This document shows positions 15,088 to 18,282 of a stretch of DNA of 18,282 nt, in pieces. Below the pieces are notes generated by a model. The model was given only the letters and a program-made list of their open reading frames with translations, searched no databases and was not told the origin of the DNA. How positions within the stretch are numbered: the stretch's first letter is position 1; each line of letters begins with the position of its first letter. This stretch comes from JBCBEX01 sp039177895. GTDB taxonomy: Bacteria > Bacteroidota > Rhodothermia > Rhodothermales > Rubricoccaceae. A program made the translations under genes and the position numbers. The DNA lies in NCBI GenBank assembly GCA_039177895.1, contig JBCDFO010000046.1:1-18282 (forward strand). The letters run 5' to 3'.

Positions 15088-15113
15088 GTGGGAGCTTTCG
15101 GCAGCGAGGGCGG

Positions 15114-15120
15114 TATATTT
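15114..15120 (+). promoter_or_regulatory. possible -7 promoter element of the small RNA candidate
   Basis: TATATTT followed by C matches TAnnTTTG at 7 of 8 positions. It is the most AT-rich heptamer in this GC-rich gap and lies 7 nt before the first hairpin, the distance at which transcription would start. No -33 TTG is evident. Confidence 0.4.
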
Positions 15121-15126
15121 CCGCAG

Positions 15127-15210
15127 CACCCTTCGGGGTGACTCTCAACACAGTGCACCGCACTGCTTGCCGTCCCGCCCGGTCGTAACAGGCCGGGCGG
15201 GATGTTTTTT
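15127..15210 (+). ncRNA. candidate small structured RNA or attenuator ending in an intrinsic terminator
   Basis: About 84 nt with three consecutive hairpins and little sequence left over. Hairpin 1: CACCC (15127-15131), UUCG tetraloop, GGGTG (15136-15140). Hairpin 2: CAGTGC (15151-15156), ACC, GCACTG (15160-15165), a perfect 6-bp stem. Hairpin 3: the terminator stem at 15173-15202 followed by six T. A TATATTT box at 15114-15120 would place the transcription start at the first hairpin. It lies between the EEP gene (27 nt after its stop to the box) and a secreted protein gene 100 nt downstream. It does not look like tRNA, 6S, SRP RNA or a riboswitch I know. Alternatives are a tail structure of the EEP transcript, or an attenuator for the gene downstream. 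Confidence 0.5.
15173..15210 (+). terminator. strong intrinsic terminator
   Basis: TCCCGCCCGG (15173-15182) pairs perfectly with CCGGGCGGGA (15193-15202) around a 10-nt loop and is followed by T, G and six T (15205-15210). It is the clearest Rho-independent terminator in the window and serves the candidate RNA and/or the EEP operon. Confidence 0.92.
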
Positions 15211-15274
15211 GGTCGGCCTCGTACGGAGGGGCACGGCGTATCTGCCGATCCATGGGGGCCCTGGATTTCGTACC

Positions 15275-15281
15275 TAGCTGT
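15275..15281 (+). promoter_or_regulatory. possible -7 element of the small secreted protein gene
   Basis: TAGCTGT, one base from the TAGCTTT seen before the response regulator and leuS. It sits 29 nt before the ATG at 15311, similar to the spacing seen at ruvA and leuS. Weak evidence alone. Confidence 0.22.
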
Positions 15282-15310
15282 ACACCATCGCTCCGCGGAA
15301 CCCTGATGCC

Positions 15311-15796
15311 ATGCGCCTCCTTGCTCTCGTCCTGCTCCTCGCCTTCCCGTTCGTCGACATCGGCACCTCGGCGGTGACCCTCACCGGAGACACCGCCCCT
15401 GCGTCGTTTGAGGGCACGGCCTACTTCGTCCCCGGCATGGAAGGCATGGGCGTGGTGGCCCTCGCTACTGCGCCGCTCGATGGCAGCAGTTGGGCGCATG
15501 AGGACGCGCCGTTCTCCTACGTCGAGGTGGTGGCGTTCGCCACGCCCGCCGAGGGTGCCATTGAGGTGGGGTCGGATGCGCGGGTGACGGTCTACCACTG
15601 GGACGATCACGACGAGGGCCCGGCCTTCTTCGCGATGGCTGACTCCGGGACACTCACGCTCACCAGCGTCAGCGCCGACGCTGTGACAGGCACCCTGTCC
15701 GCGGCACTCACGACCTACGACGACGCGGGCAACGCGTCTCCCGTCACCATCGAGGCCACGTTCAGCGCCGTGCCTGGCAACGTGCCCTCGCCCTGA
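15311..15796 (+). CDS. small secreted beta-rich protein of unknown function
   Basis: 161 aa; I do not recognise the family. A Sec signal peptide covers about residues 1-21 (MRLLALVLLLAFPFVDIGTSA). The mature part is acidic, with almost no Lys/Arg, and alternates short strands and turns: FEGTAYFVPGM, YVEVVAFATP, ARVTVYHWDDHDEGPAFFAMA, SGTLTLTSVSADAVTGTLSAALTTYDD, VTIEATFSAVPG. The segment SGTLTLTSVSADAVTGTLSAAL resembles edge strands of lipocalin- or DUF6252-like periplasmic beta proteins, but this is only an impression. The HWDDHDE stretch (about residues 96-102) could bind metal. It begins 100 nt after a strong terminator, so it has its own promoter. Its stop is 7 nt from the stop of the convergent transglycosylase. 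Confidence 0.75.
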   Translation: MRLLALVLLLAFPFVDIGTSAVTLTGDTAPASFEGTAYFVPGMEGMGVVALATAPLDGSSWAHEDAPFSYVEVVAFATPAEGAIEVGSDARVTVYHWDDHDEGPAFFAMADSGTLTLTSVSADAVTGTLSAALTTYDDAGNASPVTIEATFSAVPGNVPSP

Positions 15797-15803
15797 CGGA
15801 TAG

Positions 15804-16877
15804 CTAGCCTTGGTCGGAGGTCTCCTGGCGTGGCGCCTCAAGCGCCTTCACGGTCGCGATGTAGGTCGGGACGTAGTTGCGCGTCTCACGCGGGAGCGAG
15901 CCGTAGATGTCCCAGAACGTCGCCGGGCGGCCGAGCCGCGCCGTGGCACGCTTGGCGAGGCGCTCCACGAGGTACGGGCCGCAGTTGTAGCCCGCGAGCG
16001 CGAGCTGCCAGTCGCCGTCGAACATCTCCGAGAGGTCGCGGAGGTGGCGCGCCGCGGCGCGGGTCGACTTCTCCGGGCGGAAGCGGTCGCGGTGGCTGAG
16101 GCCGTACATCCGCCCCGTGCCCTTCATGAACTGCCAGAGCCCGGCGGCCCCCATCGGGCTGACTGCCTGTGGGTTGAGCGCGCTCTCGACGACGGCGAGG
16201 TACTTCAACTCGACCGGCACGCCCTCCTCACGAAAGATGCGCTCGATCATCGGGAAGTAGCGCGCCCCACGCTCGCGGATGCGGTCCTGGTAGTAGTTCT
16301 GCCGCTGCAGGTACGACGTCTGGCGCTCAATGCGCGGGGCGAAGGAGCCCGGCGCCGTCATCACGTTGGCGAGGAAAAGCGAGCGCACCGTCTCCACGTG
16401 AAGGTTCAGGTCGAGCGGGCCGCCCTCCGGGTTGAGCGAAGCAAGCGCGTCGGTGCGGAGGCGGCGGAAGTCGCCCGCCGAGAGGTCGAGGGCGGCGACG
16501 GCCCCGTGGTGGCGCTCGTAGGCGGCTTGCACGTCGAGCACAAGCAGGCGCGTGCGCGCGTCGCGGAGGAGGTAGGGGTCGGCGGTGAGGGCCTGGGCCA
16601 GTCCGAGCGCGTCGGTGGCTAGCGTGGCGGCGTGCTCCGTGTCGCCCAGCGCCTCGGCGTCGCCGATGGCATTGAGCAGACGGTCGGCCTGAACGAGCTG
16701 GCGGGCCCACAGCGGGGCGTTGCCGTCGCGGCGTTCCTCCGGCGTCTCGTCCGGCGTAGGCTCGTCGGGGGCATGCGCAGATGCGGCAGGGGCGACGAGC
16801 AGGAGCGGCGCGAGGCCGAGCGCGAGCAGCGCGGTCCGAAGGCCGCCAGAGCCGCGGAGGCCAGCGAAGAAAAGCAT
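15804..16877 (-). CDS. lytic murein transglycosylase (MltD-like, SLT domain)
   Basis: 357 aa from ATG 16877 (MLFFAGLRGSGG), chosen because it gives a compact signal peptide ending ASAHA around residue 36; the frame is open 23 codons further. The enzyme would cut the MurNAc-GlcNAc bond in peptidoglycan in the periplasm, leaving 1,6-anhydroMurNAc. The SLT domain is at about 205-345, with catalytic E231 in LAVVESALNPQAVSP, GLWQFM at 246-251, AGYNCG at 295-300 and NYVPTYIA at 334-341. The N-terminal half is helical and family-specific. No LysM domain follows, unlike classical MltD, and there is no lipobox, so it is secreted, not lipid-anchored. It converges with the small secreted gene. Specific family assignment (MltD versus other family 1 enzymes) is moderately sure. 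Confidence 0.92.
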   Translation of the reverse strand: MLFFAGLRGSGGLRTALLALGLAPLLLVAPAASAHAPDEPTPDETPEERRDGNAPLWARQLVQADRLLNAIGDAEALGDTEHAATLATDALGLAQALTADPYLLRDARTRLLVLDVQAAYERHHGAVAALDLSAGDFRRLRTDALASLNPEGGPLDLNLHVETVRSLFLANVMTAPGSFAPRIERQTSYLQRQNYYQDRIRERGARYFPMIERIFREEGVPVELKYLAVVESALNPQAVSPMGAAGLWQFMKGTGRMYGLSHRDRFRPEKSTRAAARHLRDLSEMFDGDWQLALAGYNCGPYLVERLAKRATARLGRPATFWDIYGSLPRETRNYVPTYIATVKALEAPRQETSDQG

Positions 16878-17272
16878 GGGAGGCGAGGTGGGATCAGAAA
16901 CGAGGTGGGTCGCAGGGGGGGAGTGCGGCCCAGCAGCGCGCCCCAACGAGGTGCCTGCCGGAAAGAGCCCAACGCGTTGCGTTTTCGCAGGATGTGCATC
17001 CCTGGTTCATGCGTCGTCCGAGAAAGACGGTGCAACAAGGGACGGGTCGAAGAGAAACGACCGCCGCGAACATACGACGGCGGCCTCTATCTCCGCGTAT
17101 CTACGTTGCAGCCTGCCGGTCCACGTGGAGCGACAGCACCTCAGACACGTCCTGGTGGTAGAGCGGACACAAGTGTGTGAAAGATTCGCAGGCGGAGGAA
17201 GATCGCATGGCCTTGCTCTACCTTGCGCCGGATTGCTAAGAAAGCGACGCACCCTCTGACCATCCACCTGAA
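16878..17272. promoter_or_regulatory. 395-nt divergent intergenic region rich in short palindromes
   Basis: No convincing gene. It separates the divergent transglycosylase and DUF2059-like genes. Short symmetric sites are AACGCGTT (16971-16978), GGATG-TG-CATCC (16990-17001), CCGCCG...CGGCGG (17061-17066 with 17078-17083, 11-nt loop) and TCCACGTGGA (17120-17129). TACCTTG at 17219-17225 could be a -7 box for the rightward gene, 47 nt before its ATG. Any of the palindromes might be operators; none is matched to a known regulator. Confidence 0.4.
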
Positions 17273-18103
17273 ATGAACGTCTTGTATCCACGCTCAATGC
17301 TCCTCGTTGCCGGACTTGCCCTGCTGGCCACCTTGTCAACGGCCCGCGCGCAAGCACCCACCCCGGACGACTCCACGGCCATCCGTCCCATCGTGCTCGA
17401 CCTACTCGAGCGCACCATGTTCGACTGGGTCGTGACAGACTTCGAGACGGCGCTGGTCGAGGAGTTCGCGGCGGAGGTGGACTCACTCCTAGAGGCAGAC
17501 TCCTTGCTGGAAGCCGCACGCGCTGCCTTCGACAGAGACGCCTTCACAGAGACAGTCATTCGCTCGCTGACCAACGCACTGACCCTCGATGAAGCTCAGG
17601 CGCTGCAGGTGTGGATGGACCAGCCTGCGGTACGCCGTGCCCAGCGCGCCGACTCGGTCTACATCGTAGACCCCGCTTCGGACGCCAACCTCAACGCGTT
17701 CGGGCAGGCGCTCGGGCAAACGATCCCGATCGACACCACGCGGGCGCAACTCGCCTACTACATGGAGGACGTGACGCAGGGCGGAGCCTTGCTTGCTGAT
17801 ATCACCCTGCTCTTCCTGGAGGCCCTGATCCCAGACGCCGACCAGATGACCGAGTCGGAACGCGCCGAGACGCGCGCTGTCATGTTGCCCTCCATGACCG
17901 ACTATTCGGTGCTCTCCACCTACTACATCTACCGGAATCTGACCGTTGAGGAAATGCGCGCCTACGCGCAGTCGATTGATACGCCCGAGGGGATAGCGTA
18001 CTACCAGAACTATGCGAATGCCCTCGGTCAGGCCATGCAGGCAAGCGCCCGGTCGATGCGGGAAGCGCTGCTGTCTGCTGCCCGAGATGCTGACGAGGAC
18101 TGA
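17273..18103 (+). CDS. secreted DUF2059-like protein
   Basis: 276 aa. A Sec signal peptide (residues 1 to about 28; MLLVAGLALLATLSTARAQA, with a second possible start at Met 9) directs it to the periplasm. The mature part is helical and acidic. The C-terminal LTVEEMRAYAQSIDTPEGIAYYQNYANAL (223-251) is the DUF2059 pattern: a (T/S)-x-E-E-(L/M) helix, then a segment ending near SPxG, here TPEG, plus aromatic residues. A similar but shorter segment, LTLDEAQALQVWMDQPAVRR at 103-122, suggests an internal duplication. Function of the family is unknown. A short tandem repeat DSLLEA-DSLLEA sits at 70-81. A probable terminator follows at 18115-18174. Cotranscription with other genes is not indicated. 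Confidence 0.72.
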   Translation: MNVLYPRSMLLVAGLALLATLSTARAQAPTPDDSTAIRPIVLDLLERTMFDWVVTDFETALVEEFAAEVDSLLEADSLLEAARAAFDRDAFTETVIRSLTNALTLDEAQALQVWMDQPAVRRAQRADSVYIVDPASDANLNAFGQALGQTIPIDTTRAQLAYYMEDVTQGGALLADITLLFLEALIPDADQMTESERAETRAVMLPSMTDYSVLSTYYIYRNLTVEEMRAYAQSIDTPEGIAYYQNYANALGQAMQASARSMREALLSAARDADED

Positions 18104-18114
18104 TCAGGACAGAC

Positions 18115-18174
18115 CTACTGAGCGAGCGGCGAAGCTATCCGCTGAACCTTCGCTAGGCCCTCGCGTAGCTTTTT
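18115..18174 (+). terminator. branched stem-loop with T-run, overlapping the leuS promoter region
   Basis: Outer stem CTAC (18115-18118) with GTAG (18165-18168) and GCGAG (18122-18126) with CTCGC (18160-18164), with a bulge TGA. Inner stem GCGAAG (18129-18134) with CTTCGC (18148-18153). TTTTT follows at 18170-18174. This fits a terminator of the DUF2059-like gene, 11 nt after its stop. The base of the stem and T-run, TAGCTTTTTG at 18166-18175, also look like a -7 promoter box for leuS. Confidence 0.55.
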
Positions 18175-18208
18175 GCTCTGCTCTGTCCACCCTCTCCCCA
18201 GCCGCACC

Positions 18209-18282
18209 ATGGCAGGCTACCCCTTCGACGCCATCGAACCGAAATGGCAGGCGTACTGGGACGCCCACGAGACGTACCGCAC
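18209..18282 (+). CDS. leuS: leucyl-tRNA synthetase, 5' end only
   Basis: Only the first 24 codons are in the window: MAGYPFDAIEPKWQAYWDAHETYR. The motif (F/Y)D-x-x-A-I-E-x-K-W-Q-x-Y-W-x-x-x-x-T-(F/Y) is the standard N-terminus of bacterial LeuRS (class I, which charges tRNA-Leu with leucine and edits mis-charged tRNA). The ATG at 18209 is the obvious start. A TAGCTTTTTG box about 34 nt upstream may be its promoter. The call rests on a short but very characteristic stretch. Confidence 0.9.
   Translation, partial: MAGYPFDAIEPKWQAYWDAHETYR

Noticed and set aside
15127..15210. tRNA, SRP RNA or known riboswitch
   Set aside because: No acceptor/anticodon layout, no GGAA-type SRP loop, and no motif of a riboswitch class I can recall.

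Overview
The window is high-GC DNA from one bacterial chromosome, most likely a member of the Rhodothermota (Rhodothermales) or a near relative of the Bacteroidetes group. The clues are a TonB-dependent receptor followed by DUF4249-type lipoproteins, a rhomboid whose C-terminal tail matches the DUF6576-type tail of Bacteroidetes rhomboids, little sign of Shine-Dalgarno sequences, and promoter-like TAnnTT(T/G) boxes resembling the Bacteroidetes -7 element. The assignment rests on recalled family features, not on a database search. Most genes are ordinary housekeeping or envelope genes; there is no prophage, insertion sequence, CRISPR array, rRNA or tRNA.

Layout. 1-3448 (+): the 3' part of a TonB-dependent outer-membrane receptor and two tandem, homologous DUF4249-like lipoproteins, translationally packed as one operon. 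3459-5758 (-): ruvA (Holliday junction helicase subunit), a TRIC/UPF0126 membrane channel, and a PhoB/OmpR-type response regulator with no kinase beside it. 6004-7817 (+): a lipoprotein with four LTxxQ-type motifs (Spy/CpxP-like), then a UPF0175 antitoxin / DUF3368 PIN-domain toxin pair. 7821-9809 (-): thrS. 10007-15087 (+): a cation diffusion facilitator, a glycerophosphodiester phosphodiesterase, an apparently active rhomboid protease, a second rhomboid that has lost its catalytic residues, and a membrane-anchored endonuclease/exonuclease/phosphatase-family protein. 15114-15210: three compact hairpins ending in a strong intrinsic terminator, a candidate small RNA or attenuator. 15311-15796 (+): a small secreted protein of unknown function. 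15804-16877 (-): an MltD-like lytic transglycosylase. 17273-18103 (+): a secreted DUF2059-like protein. 18209 to the end (+): the first codons of leuS.

The common thread is the cell envelope: outer-membrane transport, lipoproteins, periplasmic chaperone-like and DUF2059-like proteins, intramembrane proteolysis, metal efflux, phospholipid headgroup turnover and murein cleavage. These are mixed with translation (thrS, leuS) and recombination (ruvA) genes. The most interesting points are the structured RNA candidate at 15114-15210, the active/inactive rhomboid pair, the four-motif LTxxQ lipoprotein, and a hairpin that contains the stop codons of both the PIN toxin and thrS.
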